From positions 24,125,001 through 24,185,000 of the forward strand of contig NC_079882.1 in NCBI RefSeq assembly GCF_029227915.1: a DNA stretch of 60,000 nt. The letters are read 5' to 3'. The position numbers and the translations under genes are program-made. Below are positions 48,416 through 59,684 of this stretch, piece after piece; positions within the stretch are counted from its first letter, which is position 1; each line of letters opens with the position of its first letter. This stretch comes from Hydractinia symbiolongicarpus (Eukaryota; Cnidaria; Hydrozoa; Anthoathecata; Hydractiniidae). The notes under the pieces are model-generated. The model was given only the letters and a program-made list of their open reading frames with translations, did no database searches and was not told the DNA's origin.

Positions 48416-49545
48416 ATGTTGCTGACAGACAATATTCGCAAAGCTGTCGACAAAGGCAACTTGGTAGGTGCACTTTATATTGACTTATCAAAGGCTTTTG
48501 ACACTTTAAACCATTCAATTCTCCTGGAAAGGTTGAAAAGTGTTGGAATCAGAGGTTCTGCTCGAAATTGGTTCGCTGACTACCTTTTCAATAGGGAGCA
48601 ATACTGTATTGTTGAGAAGTGTAAATCAGAACGTATGAAGATCACCTGTGGAGTGCCCCAAGGCTCGATCTTGGGACCACTTCTTTTCTTGATTTATTTC
48701 AATGACTTTGAGAAATGCTTAAAAAAAAAAAATGCTTAAAAAACACGCATTCTTTGAACTTTGCTGATGACACTGTGGTTTATGTCGAGGGAAAGAACAA
48801 GGAATCAATCGAGTACCAGCTAAATGAGGACCTGAAGTTGACTTCAACATATTTCCAAATCAACCAGCTAGTTATCAACTTGAATAAAGGCAAAACCAAA
48901 AGTATGCTTTTTGGTACCTCGAAAAAACTATTATCCTGTGGTAAAAATATGTCCTTGTTGTTTGATGACACTGAGATACAGGCTACTGAAACATACAAAT
49001 ACTTGGGAACTACGTTGGATAGTTCACTTTCACTCTCTACTAATTTTGATAAAATCTACAAGCGTTCAGTATCCAAATTACGTATGTTGTCTTCTCTTCA
49101 AACTTATCTCGACGATTCATCAAAAAGAAAGATTTATAATGGAATGATTCTTCCTTGCATAATATACTGTACGGTAAACTTAAATTTAAGCCAAACGCAA
49201 AGAAATAAGCTTAAATCCATTGATAATCTAGCTGAAACGGTCACTGGAACAAGCCAACCACCTGTTGAAAACGTATTGAAGAAACAATCAATTCTACTTG
49301 TGCGAAAATGTTTAGAAAGGAAAACGTGTGCAAACTTTATTGATTACTTCAAAGTACAGTTCCATGGTAGGGGGACAAGAAATGATGGTTATAAATTACA
49401 AATTCCATTCACAAAACTCAAATATGCAAAATCTGGTTTCTTTTCAATGGGTGTTACACTATACAACGAGCTACCATTAAATATTCGTAAAATTGAAAAT
49501 TTTAATTTGTTTAGGAAAAATGTTTTGAAGATTTTTAACCTTTGA
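48416..49545 (+). pseudogene. CR1/L2-like LINE fragment, reverse transcriptase to C-terminus
   Basis: Two overlapping frames (48416-48739 and 48715-49545) form one non-LTR reverse transcriptase broken by a single frame change at the A run at 48720-48731. Blocks in order: GALYIDLSKAFDTLNHSILL; RGSARNWFADYL; ITCGVPQGSILGPLLFLIY; the catalytic site NFADDTVVY; YKYLGTTLDSSLSL; and the terminal LYNELPLNIRKIENFNLFRK. The FADD catalytic motif is intact. The first reverse transcriptase blocks and the endonuclease are missing, so the copy is 5'-truncated. An 11-A run sits exactly at the frame change, making slippage in replication or sequencing a likely cause. Apart from that the frame is open, which suggests a fairly recent insertion. 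Confidence 0.88.
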
Positions 49546-49548
49546 TTT

Positions 49549-50574
49549 GATTATATCCGATAGTCCCATACTCCATTTGATAATACAGTGTTCTGTTTGA
49601 TTTAACGTGCTTATTTTACCTGCAGAGACTTTACTTCAGTTGTGATATTTTATTTGTAGCCTGTTAGTTTCATAAACAGACATTTGCTGTTTATTCTATC
49701 ATCTCACACACAATCTGGCAGTTTTAGCTAATTTTAAGACTTTTTAACTAGTTTCATTTTTATTGCTTATATAATATATATTTTTACCTTACCATATTTT
49801 GATTTTGATTTTTAAAGACAGGACGTTTGTTAATAGCAATATTATATATATTGAAAATCTATATCCTGTATAAAAATTGTTTATAATAATAATAATAATA
49901 ATAAAAGCTATTTTTTAATTAACGAACCAAAACAATGGTTATATAAACGATTAAAGGCTTTATATGTATTATGGTGATGGGATTTCTACAAAAGTAACCT
50001 AATCGTGACGCTAACGGATGTGATTGCAATGCATTGTTTTTAGATGTAGGTGTTTCTAATTGTAAAAATTAAAATAAGAGGGGGTATTCTAAAGTCATGC
50101 TGACATAAGATAAGGGTTGATGGTGGAGGATGGGGCTAAAATTTCTTATGTCTGGATGGCTCCCCCTAAGAAAGGACATAAGAGCATAAAAGAGAATATC
50201 ATTTTCCAGTTGGCAAATGTCATATGATACTTTTAAACCAACTAAAGGTCCGTATTGTTAGCCATTATGATTTGAGGGAACACACTGTTCATGCAGTCAC
50301 CTCACCTCTTCATAAATAGGGGCTGAATTTTTTTAGTATCTTTGTTTTTTAACTTTAAACCTGTCATATTTTTGGAAAGTTTTTGCTAGTCTAGCTCTAG
50401 TTTAATTTAGATACTTGTAGTTCTTGTTTAATCAAAGCTTCTTCCGTGGGAGTTTGACAGTGCAACGTCCGCGTTTTCCCCTAACCGAAAGTTATACCGT
50501 ATGAAATTTCAACCAGGAGAATAAGGAATTAGTAGCTAGGTTTTAATGATAAATCGATGATAAGTCAACTGCGA
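49549..50574. other. Intergenic with ATA trinucleotide repeat
   Basis: No gene seen. A TAATAATAATAATAATAAT microsatellite lies at about 49882-49904, about 335 bases after the LINE stop, and may be the LINE's 3' tail. Confidence 0.5.
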
Positions 50575-50777
50575 CGGGGGCCACATCCATACTCACATTG
50601 CCACCAGAAACGTCCAATGGACGTTTTTGGGTACCTCTCAAAGTGCAATGGACGTTTCCTTCGTGGCAATACGAAACCATGTTTTTTCCCACTACAATCA
50701 ACAAGCGGTGTAGAGCTGGACTTCACTCTAAAGACATGTGAATAAAGTGTGTTCTTCACGTAAACGTATATATAAAG

Positions 50778-50818
50778 TATGGGCGACCCAATGGATTTGT
50801 CCACAGGTTAACGACTAG
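50778..50818 (+). mobile_element. Second Helitron-like 3' end, decayed hairpin
   Basis: The sequence from ATGGGCGACCCAATGGATTT to GACTAG is a diverged direct copy of 50918-50959 (GATGGGCGAACCCGTGGATT to AACTAG). The hairpin (CCAATGG / CCACAGG) has lost two pairs. Where its element starts is unknown. Confidence 0.5.
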
Positions 50819-50959
50819 TCACGTTAATAATAGCCGTTGTCTGTCTGTCCATCTGTCATGCCAAAATAGTAGCTTAGCTGCGCAAGTAGCGAGACACACG
50901 CAGTGCGGTATGAAAAGGATGGGCGAACCCGTGGATTTTTCCCACGGGCTAACAACTAG
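50819..50959 (+). mobile_element. Miniature Helitron-like element
   Basis: Starts TC at 50819 and ends CTAG at 50956-50959 followed by T. A 7-bp hairpin (CCCGTGG / CCACGGG, 50928-50948) lies seven bases before the CTAG. TC start, terminal hairpin and CTRR end next to T are Helitron hallmarks. It begins directly after the CTAG end of another Helitron-like terminus at 50778-50818. The element is only 141 bp and cannot encode a Rep/helicase. Confidence 0.5.
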
Positions 50960-51173
50960 TATGTTCAATTCAAGGCGAAGGGACAGGCTATTTCGCCCTA
51001 ACACGGGACCACCGAAGAACCACGGAAAAGGCTTGTCACCTTTGTAGGATAGGTTTTTTTTCTATGGAAAAATAACTGCCACGAGTGGACGTTTCTCAGG
51101 GTGGGTGGGTGTCTTTGAAAAGAAACGTCCATTGGACGTTTCTCATGGCAATGTGACTATGGATGAGGCCCCG

Positions 51174-53469
51174 TAGCTAGTATGCTAAGATTTCTATAAA
51201 TATGATTAATAAGTGGCCCCCAGTGGAAAGAATTGTAATTGTTTTCTAAAAGCAAAGCGATTTTTCCAGGCAAGCCACTAAAAATATTTATTATTATTAT
51301 TATCATTATTATTATCATTATTAAGGTGGGTAGAGGGGACCGTAGGGGAAAACTTCGTCTTCTAAACATAGTAAAAATAAAAACTGTTTCAAAATAAAAT
51401 TACAGTTAGCTGCAAAAAGAACATGGTTTTGCACCATTTGATAGCCTGATGAATCCATGTAACATATAAACGAAATTTGAAACTTTCTTAGAAAAAGCAT
51501 ATTCGATTGAGTAATTTGTATTATTAGAACGACGGTGCGGGATTGGTATGTAGATCATATGATCATAGTGAACATTTCGCACAAGCATGTATGTCGAATC
51601 ACTTCTCTTTATCGCCGTACTTGGGGTACTCTAGACCCACGTAGGGCTGAAACATAAACCACAAGCAATCTAACCCCCAGGGCTACTTTTTCGCTTTCGA
51701 AATAGGAAAAAAACTTGCCGCAATATAGAAGAAATTCAGTAGCCTAAATTTGGTTTTGTCTTACAAATCTTCCGTTGGATCAGCCCTATTATTGATTCAT
51801 AATGAACCAGCTACGATATAAAACCTTATGACAGTTTGACTAAAAAGATCTTAATAAAAAAATGAAAATAAAAATTAGGCTAACTCTTTAAATGACATGT
51901 TCATGTGAACGTATGTTAATACTTTAAAGAAACATATACATGGTCGTTCAGCATATATATTTTTATGGTAATAGTCTAATGAAGGCCTCCAATACGGAGG
52001 TCGAAATATTACCATAAAAATATATATGCTGAACGACCATGTATATGTTTCTTTAAAGTAAAAATTAGGCTAGAAAAACATCGAGAAACATTGGAATGCT
52101 TCCCCTACATTAAATAATCTTGACCTTACTTGAAGCAGGAGCTTAAAGTGACCCGACTTTAAGTGGAACACGGGATTGTCCAAATATTTTTCTTGGAAAT
52201 AGAAATCAACATTATATCATAGTGATGAATGGGTAGTCAATATGATTACAAAGCAAAAACGGTTGCCGCGCAGGCACACAACTAAAGAGAAAGTTAACTT
52301 TTTAAAGACTTTCCTCTAAAAAGTATCTTTATTCAGCACAAGTAAGTAATAGCAGTTTGCGGTTTCTCAGGCTTTGAATGAAAAAGCTTTTATTTCTAAT
52401 CTGGAGGCTTTGTCATGTTATTTATTTTATTTTCTCTCTTTGAAAAAATTTTTCTTATATCTAGCTAACTATAGTTTGCCAGTCAGTGATTCAGGGATAT
52501 TTAGATTAATCACCATAAAATTTTAAAAGATTGGAGATTTGGAATACCAGACGACTATTAGAACATCATTTATTGAAATTTTATAAAAGTTTGACCGTAA
52601 TCAAACATTTTAGCTGCGGTTGATTTTTGTGGTCATTTCTTCATAAAATATTAAAAGTTTGGATACTATGTAATAAAGGCAGTTATGTAATAAGTTAGGC
52701 AAAAATTTGATGCTGAATTCAAATATGTTGGTCATTTTCGTTAAAAGTGACAATCAGGATATAATAGTCTATAGATAGTCTATTTAGGCAATTATCTTAC
52801 TTTATGCAATACTTATTCCCAACTAAGAAACATTGCTATTGCACCTTTGGTCCTCCGGTGGGATAATCTAATCTGAAACAAATTTTGCATGTACGTAAGA
52901 TTTTTTGTATGGGGATTCTTTATTATGGCACATCCCTTTGTTTTTTCTGAACAGAGAATGTTTCACCTACAGGACCTCTGATCATGACAGCGAGTATAAT
53001 CAGTCATATTGAAGAAGAACTACTTACTGAACTACATACTGCCTGGCGGTGAGCGGAATTTAATCCGTTGTCGTCAGAACTAGGAGCCACATTTGAACAA
53101 GAGTATGATTTTTGTTTTATGTACTAATTTGCTTCTTACATGTCAATGCACACGAAGCACATAGCTTTACCTTATGTGCTAGGCTGTTAGCCTTCAATAT
53201 TTAATCCTCATTTTGACAAGTGAAGATTTTTCTCACCGTTTTTATTCATTTCTTTCCTATAGTATCTTTTAAAAAATAAAAGGTTACTCATATGTAAGAG
53301 TTCCCCAAAAAAGAATTAAGATGGTTGTTTATGTTTTTGCCATAATGCTCTAAGGTTTTTTTCAAATGTTTTTATTTCTAACTAAAGCTAACTATATGGT
53401 CATTAGAACTGTAAAAAAATCTACTAAAATTGGAAAAACAACGAAAAAAATATAGATTGTTTAGTTCAA
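51174..53469. other. Intergenic, no gene seen
   Basis: It holds an ATT/ATC trinucleotide repeat at 51287-51322 and the perfect foldback element listed next. No recognised exon. A stretch at about 53000-53090 (GGACCTCTGATCATGACAGC and on) looks less AT-rich but gives no recognisable protein. Confidence 0.45.
51922..52058 (+). mobile_element. Foldback element with perfect 52-bp arms and hammerhead-like loop
   Basis: Arms at 51922-51973 and 52007-52058 are exact inverted copies (CTTTAAAGAAACATATACAT at the outer end, TTTTTATGGTAATA at the inner end). The 33-base loop reads CTAATGA (51976-51982), a GGCCTCC/GGAGGTC stem (51984-52002) and GAAA (52003-52006). This is the CUGAUGA-stem-GAAA layout of a hammerhead core with one change. 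It has the same design as the element at 19280-19456 but unrelated arms, so the two are separate families. Perfect arms mean it is young or gene-converted. Confidence 0.8.
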
Positions 53470-56400
53470 TGGCCCCTATGGCTCACTTCTCCTTTTAATA
53501 AGAACACTTCTCTTTTCAGTCAAAACACTCCTTTTCTTTTCACCGAAATCTCTTCCAAAGTGGGGAACACTTCTCTTCTAAAGTTAGAAACACTTCTCTC
53601 CAATGAACAAAAAAAAATCCCCAGACCAAATTCTGGTCTGGAATATTGATTGAGCTTGATTTTGATAACTCACGTTCACCTTTGTCCCAATAGATTTTTG
53701 TCTTTTTGAAATATAAGACATAACGAAAAAAATCACTTGGGACAAGGTTGAATAAATGGCATACCAGCTTAATTAATATTTCTCCAAAAAAATTATATGT
53801 AGTAGACTACATATACTTTAGATAAAAAATATATTGTGGCATTCTGTTTGAGGCATTTCTTTAACTTCGTCAGTACACCCTTTTTTATAAGAAAAAAATT
53901 ATAACCAAGCTGGTCAATATTCTTATTTCTCTGTTCTAAACAAAAGAACTATTTTTATTAACCTGAAAAACCAGCTTGATATTTTTATAAAGAATATTCT
54001 TATAAACAGAAAGCATGTAGTTTGCTTAGTGGACACTAAAATGATTTTGAGGACTCTGTTAGCCATTTTTTCACAATTTATTGTCTATTGATAAATAAAA
54101 TTTATTACTTTGCTACTGATCTGAATTGATTTGTGATGCACATCATCATCATTCATCATTCTCGGCATAATGTCCGTTTTCCATGCTAGCATGGGTTGGA
54201 CGGGGTATATTAATGACCCTCTTCCAATCTGATGTACACTGTGTTAGATCTAAACTCAACTTCCTCTGTATCAAGTCTGTCCTTATAACCTCCTGCCAAG
54301 TCTTTCTCGGTCTGCCTCTGGGCTTTGCCCCAGGAACTATCAAGTCTCTACACTTTCTTACCCAATTATCCTCCTCCATTCTTTCCAAGTGCCCCAGCCA
54401 GTTCAATCTTCTTATCTTGATAACATCTTTAATTCTACCAAGACTCTTAGCTCATCTGAACTCTTTCTGTCTCTCAGACTGGCGTTACACATCCACCTAA
54501 CCATTCTCATATCATTCCTTTCTAAACGGTCAAGATCTTCCTGCTTCACTGCCCATGTCTCACTACCGTACAACATAACACTTCTTACACAGGCCTCATA
54601 CAACCTACCTTTTACCTCAATTGACAGGACTCTGCTAGTCAACAAAGGAAGTAGCTCTCTGAACTTTTTCCAAGCAGAACCTATCCTGCAAGTAACACTT
54701 CTTCCAACACCCCCTTCACTGCCCAACATATCACCTAAGTAACAGAAGTTCTCAACTATCTCTAATGAGCCACTGTTGTAAATCATTAAAGCTGGAAATA
54801 CTTCATTCTCTATAATCTCACCTTTGCAACGCTTGCATACAAACTGTATGTCAGCTCTTAACCTTCCACTAATACTACTGCACTTCTTATGTACCCAATG
54901 CTTGCAAGTCTGACAAAAAATTGAGTTACTACCAACCCCTTTCCTGCAAACTCCACAAGGCCACTTTCCAACTACAAGGTCACACTTGGCTGCAATGCTA
55001 CTAATCATGACTTTAGACTTTGCTGTGTTTATCTTTAGCCCTTTCTCTTCTAGTCCTTTCTTCCACTTCTCAAACTTTTCAACTAATTCTTCCATCGACT
55101 CTGCTATGAGAACCAAATCATCTGCATACAATAACTCCCATGGACAACTTGTTCTGAACTCCATCGACAGCGCTTCTAAGACTAGAGTAAACAACAAAGG
55201 ACTAAGTACAGAACCCTGATGTACACCAACATTTACACTAAATTCATCACTAAGTGAATCGTTAATCCTGACACGACTTCTAGCATTGCTGTACATAGAC
55301 TGTACCATCGTAACTAGCCACTCATCCACACCTAATTTTCTCATAGCCCACCAAATAACTTTACGTGGCACTCTATCAAAAGCTTTCTCTAAATCTACAA
55401 AGGCAAAATAGAGATTCTTTCTCTTTCCTAAATACTTTTCCTGAAGCTGTCTGAGTAAAAATATTGCATCTGTAGTGCCACGCCCTGGAACAAAACCAAA
55501 TTGCATCTTATCTATATCAATTCTTTCTCTAAGTAACTTATCAATCACTCTTTCAATAACTTTCATTACTTGATCAACCAACTTCAGACCTCTATAGTTA
55601 CCCCTTTCTAATGCATCACCCTTGCCCTTGAAACAATTCACTATTACACTCGACTGCCACTTACTCGAAATAGCACCATCCTTTATAATCTGGTTAGCAA
55701 GACCCGTAATAAGCTCAACTCCAATATATCCAGATGCTTTTACCATCTCTGCAACAATACCTGATACTCCTGCAGCCTTGCCAATCTTCAATTTCCTAAT
55801 AGCCTCCACTACCCATTCTGTCTTGATCTGCATAGCTAGCCCTTCTACAACATCATCATCAGACAAATTATCCTCGTCCCAATCAAACTCAGTGTTAAGC
55901 AACCTCTGATAATGATTCTTCCAAGCTACCCTTTTCTCCTCCTCTGTGCTAGCGAAAACACCTTCATCATTACGTATACACTTCTCACCTACAACATCTT
56001 GATTAGTCTTCTTCATTTGCTTTGCTATCTTGAATACCTCATTGCGCTGGTCTTCCCTTCTTAACACATCTGCAAATCTGTTTCTCTCTGCTTCTGATTT
56101 TGCCTTATACACTGCTGTACGAGCGCGACGCTTAGCTTCTAAGTAAATATTTTTACTACCACCTGACTTCCACTCTTTCCAAAGTTTCCTCTTTTCCTTT
56201 ATACACTGGTCAACCTCATTATTCCACCACCAGGTCTTTCTATGTCTAGCTGGTCCTTTCATCCACCCACAGGTATCATCAGAAGCTTCTAGAAGACAAT
56301 TCTTCAAAGTAGTCCAAGTACTTTCAACATTGTCACTATCACATCGACTATAGTAGGCTAACTGCTGAACTTTTGCACTAAATTGTCTTGCTACAATCTC

Positions 56401-57254
56401 TTCCTTCAGCTTCCAGACTTTTCGACGGGGCCTGTACTTTCCCTTGGCTTCTTTAACACTCTTCAAGATAATATCACAAACCAGCAACCTATGCTGGGAA
56501 ACACACTCTTCCCCCGATATAACTTTCACATCCTTCACCACTTTCTTGTCTGACTTTCTAACCAGGAAGTAATCTATCTGTGTCTTACAACCACCTGACT
56601 CATATGTTATCAGCCTACTCTGTCTCTTACTGAATGATGTGTTGCAAACCACCATGTCCGTTGCCATTCCAAACTCAAGCAATCTCTCCCCTTCCTTATT
56701 TCTGCTCCCAAATCCATAGCCTCCATGCACACCTCATAACCTTCAGATGACTTCCCAACATGACCATTAAAGTCGCTGCCCACCATGACAAGTTCAGTGT
56801 CTCCAAACTTTGATGTGACTGATATTAACTCATCATAAAACTTATCTTTATCTTTCTCACTGAGTCTACACTGTGGAGCATAAACTGACAGAAAAGTGAC
56901 AATCATATTACCTATCAAAAACTTTATCACTATAATACGACTATTAACACGCATAACATCTATTACTTTTTCTACCCACTTCTCTGCAACAAATATGCAC
57001 ATGCTTCAATATCTGCTAAAATAAGCTTTTGCTTGGTGAATTGAGCAGGTGTTAGCCAAGTAAAATTCTTCTCTTGCTAAAAATGTAATAAAAATATACA
57101 GACTGTGAATGTAAAATTGCAGACCAGATTTTCAAATTAAGTTGTGAAGAGAAAGTTTGGCACCATGCAGAGAAGTGTTAAGTGCAGAGGAGAAGTGTGG
57201 GAATACAGAAGAGAACTGTTTGAATCATAGAAGAGAAGTGAGCCATAGGGGCCA
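53470..57254. mobile_element. TIR transposon interrupted by a LINE
   Basis: Perfect 22-bp inverted ends lie at 53470-53491 (GGCCCCTATGGCTCACTTCT) and 57233-57254 (complement). Both flanks carry several AACACTTCTC / GAGAAGTGTT subterminal repeats pointing inward (53507-53610 on the left, 57165-57240 on the right), and AGACCAGATTTTC-like sequence occurs on both inner sides. No transposase is visible; the central 2.85 kb is the LINE on the minus strand. The simplest reading is a nonautonomous DNA transposon of under 1 kb into which the LINE jumped. Confidence 0.75.
54149..57002 (-). pseudogene. RTE-like LINE: endonuclease, reverse transcriptase, zinc finger
   Basis: Most of one ORF2 is present on the minus strand in three frames: 57002-56610 (endonuclease start, VTFLSVYAPQCRLSEKDKDK and SDFNGHVGKSSEGYE), 56730-54412 (772 residues) and 54406-54149 (C-terminus). 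The middle frame holds the rest of the endonuclease (HGGYGFGSRNKEG, TQIDYFLVRKSDKK, SQHRLLVCD), then reverse transcriptase (AAGVSGIVAEM, FVDLEKAFDRVPRK, GVHQGSVLSPLLF, catalytic ELLYADDLVLIAES), then a cysteine/histidine-rich zinc-finger-like part (CGVCRKG, CQTCKHWVHKKC, CKRC). The last frame ends with KPRGRPRKTWQEV. Two frame changes, near 56730 and near 54430, break it; the catalytic YADD is intact. The endonuclease resembles the one annotated in other animals as 'craniofacial development protein 2', typical of RTE-like elements. The 5' end is truncated near 57003; the 3' tail is an ATG/ATC run. Confidence 0.92.
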
Positions 57255-58473
57255 TCTTAATTCAAGATTTTTGATGACGTCAACAGCCCATATGCAAAAA
57301 AGTTATTTTGAAGAATTTGTTAAGCTGTTGTCCATAATGTGTAGAGCTTCAAACACTGATGCAGAAAACGTATAGAATCTTGTTTTTGATGTACAGTTAA
57401 GGAGATATAAGGGTTTAAAAAATTTTCTGATGTCAGCAAAAACCAAAGTACAATTTTTTTTACGTTTGTATACTATTTGCCTCTGTTGTATAGAGCATGT
57501 ATACTTTTGATAAACGGTTACAGAGATATTGGGATTTAAAGATATTTTGATGATGTCATCAAACTATCTGTCCGTTCCAAAACGGGTAGATTGACTGAGC
57601 CTTAGAAAATGAGTCTTATTTTGGTTACAACTAAAAAGTGCACTGCAATGGATTCACTAACTTTAATAATATCATTGACGTTAGTCTTTGTTATTACTTA
57701 GTGTTTAGATAGTCAATAAACCAATCAGACTTGTTTTTTTCGATTTTGCACATTCCTTTATAAGCGATTTTTGGCCTTGTTTAGTATTTTTACTTACAGA
57801 CAACTTTTCATATGCTTTTCAGCTGTTTTTTTTAGGGAACGTTCACAAATAGGTTTACTACAGCAACAACAACCACACATGAATTTTCTGGGAATTCCCC
57901 TGTTTAAAAAAAACAAAATGACAGGCATAAGTGGGCCATAGTCTAGCTTTTTGACTTCACCCCCAACCTTCCTCTCTAAACTACTTCTGTGCTTTCTACA
58001 TTATCACAAGATAAGCCCTGCATATGCACACAAGTTAATCACCTGATACAGGTCAATTTGCTGACCTTAACCAATGTTGTTTTTTTTGTTTTTATTTAAA
58101 AAAAAATTAATAATTTTTTTATTAAAATTTCTTTGTACTGTTTGTACAGACCTCAAGGGAAAAACCTTTAAAAATGAATATTTTTAAGAATATTTCTACT
58201 GGAATATTAAACATCTTTCGGGTTTTTTTTACTGCCAACAGACCAAACACTAACAATACTGGCACATATATTTGCTTGTCTGTGTGTCTTTGTTGTCTGG
58301 TCTGTTAGCAATTACAGTAGCTTTGGCAAAAATAGTATCAAGAAAACTTTAAATTTTGGCAAACATCCTGGTAAATGATACAGCATAAATAATGCCAGTG
58401 TTACTTGACTGTAAGAAATGCCTTTTCCTTCCATTATAGATCATTCCAGAAGTTGTTTTGACGTCAAAAAAAG
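57255..58473. other. Intergenic upstream of the fourth DRAM/TMEM150-type gene
   Basis: No gene seen. The last few hundred bases should hold the promoter and 5' UTR of the gene at 58474. Only T/A runs are evident. Confidence 0.5.
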
Positions 58474-59684
58474 ATGTTACGCAATTGTGAATGTTTTAAT
58501 CCTGGACTTGGTATATTTCCAGTCTTGTTTTCAACTCTTACTGGTTTGACTTTTATAATAACCTACATTATCTCAGTTAGCAATGATGATGTTTATCCGT
58601 ATTTCCCAACAATCAGTGACACTGGTGGTAGGAAACCGGAGAGCAATGTATTTGGACTGTTTCTCAGTATAAGCAGTTTTCTTGGATTTGTTGTAGTCCT
58701 TATTCGCCTGGTGCAGTACCGTCATATATGTGAAAACAATCAAGAGGACCCTTCAAAGTTATTGTTGATCAATAAAGTCGGTTGTGCTGTTGGTGCAATG
58801 GCTTGTTTCGGTGCTACACTTGTTGCAAATTATCAGGTTTTTATCTTCAATTTTTGAGTTAACTAACTTTTCACACTGAGATTGTAAATGAGAGGAAATT
58901 GTGCATTGTGTATTTGTATAGGCATGGATATTGTTGTATGTATATATTAAACCTATCACTCAGAGCAGGCGGGGATAGCATAGTTTTTGGGAAAAAATGT
59001 TTACAAGCTGAAATTTGGTCTAGACATCTCTTTTGTATTTTCACTAAACAATAATAAAGCCCCACTAATTATACAAGGAGAAACATCGCTTGTGGGACCT
59101 TATTGTAGGTAATTTATATACCATATTGGAGGTTTGGAACAAGTTTCGGTTTGTAAACATTCTTCCCCCTCAAATATTGGTTTTAGAGACTATACTATGA
59201 TAGTAATTCAATTTCCTTGCAGGATATTGGCTCGTCTGCTAAAGGGCATGCGGTTGGAGCACTGGCTGTATTTGGTGGTGGTGCTATCTATTGCTGGTTT
59301 CAATCCTATCTTTCTGCAAGGATGTTACAATGTGGTATGAATACACGAAGATTGTGTTTGCTTCGAATCATTTTGACAGTGATGGCAACAGTATTTTTCG
59401 TTGCGTTTTTAATTCTCTTCTATTTCTCTACTATAAAGTGGAATGATGGACACAACCCGAACCATAACTATGCAACATGGAGATCAGGAGATGGTGGATA
59501 TACATTGCATGTCATCGCTTCTGTATGTGAGTGGCTCTGTGCTGTTTCATTGCTGTTGTTTTTCATATCGTTCACTAGAGAGTTTAACAGAATTAGGATT
59601 CGAATTACAGTAGAACACCATGATGCAAGCTTTGTGCCATTTCAAACAAGTACAGAAGAAGAAAGACAACCTGCATACTCTTAA
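58474..59684 (+). CDS. DRAM/TMEM150-family membrane protein, distant paralogue 4
   Basis: Two exons, 58474-58836 (donor after TATCAG) and 59223-59684 (acceptor CCTTGCAG), join in phase zero to 274 residues. Hydrophobic segments lie at about 13-35, 61-82, 98-118, 130-150, 165-188 and 215-238, the six-pass layout of the Frag1/DRAM/Sfk1 family. Family marks: YPYFPTISDTGGRKPESNVF after the first segment (equivalent of 'P.ISD.G...PE..IF'), a SSAKGHAVGALAVFGGGAIY start to the fourth segment, and HVIASVCEWL before the last. This version is closer to the usual DRAM1/DRAM2 pattern than the three minus-strand paralogues, which carry 'YPSDL...PERG'. Likely a lysosomal or plasma-membrane protein; which one cannot be told. 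The C-terminal tail is acidic and polar (TSTEEERQPAYS). Confidence 0.88.

Larger units (their letters stand above)
50575..51173. mobile_element. Terminal-inverted-repeat element of about 600 bp
   Basis: The ends at 50575-50627 and 51121-51173 are inverted copies over about 53 bases with several mismatches: left CATCCATACTCACATTGCCA then GAAACGTCCAATGGACGTTT; right AAACGTCCATTGGACGTTTC then GGCAATGTGACTATGGATGA. The palindrome AACGTCCATTGGACGTT occurs at both ends, and partial TGGACGTTTC copies lie further in (about 50649 and 51088). There is no coding capacity, so it is a miniature element. It contains the Helitron-like ends listed next. Confidence 0.75.

Noticed and set aside
54183-55909. 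Plus-strand frames opposite the RTE-like LINE
   Set aside because: Shadows of the minus-strand retroelement frame; the same antisense frame recurs opposite the copy at 22192-22521.
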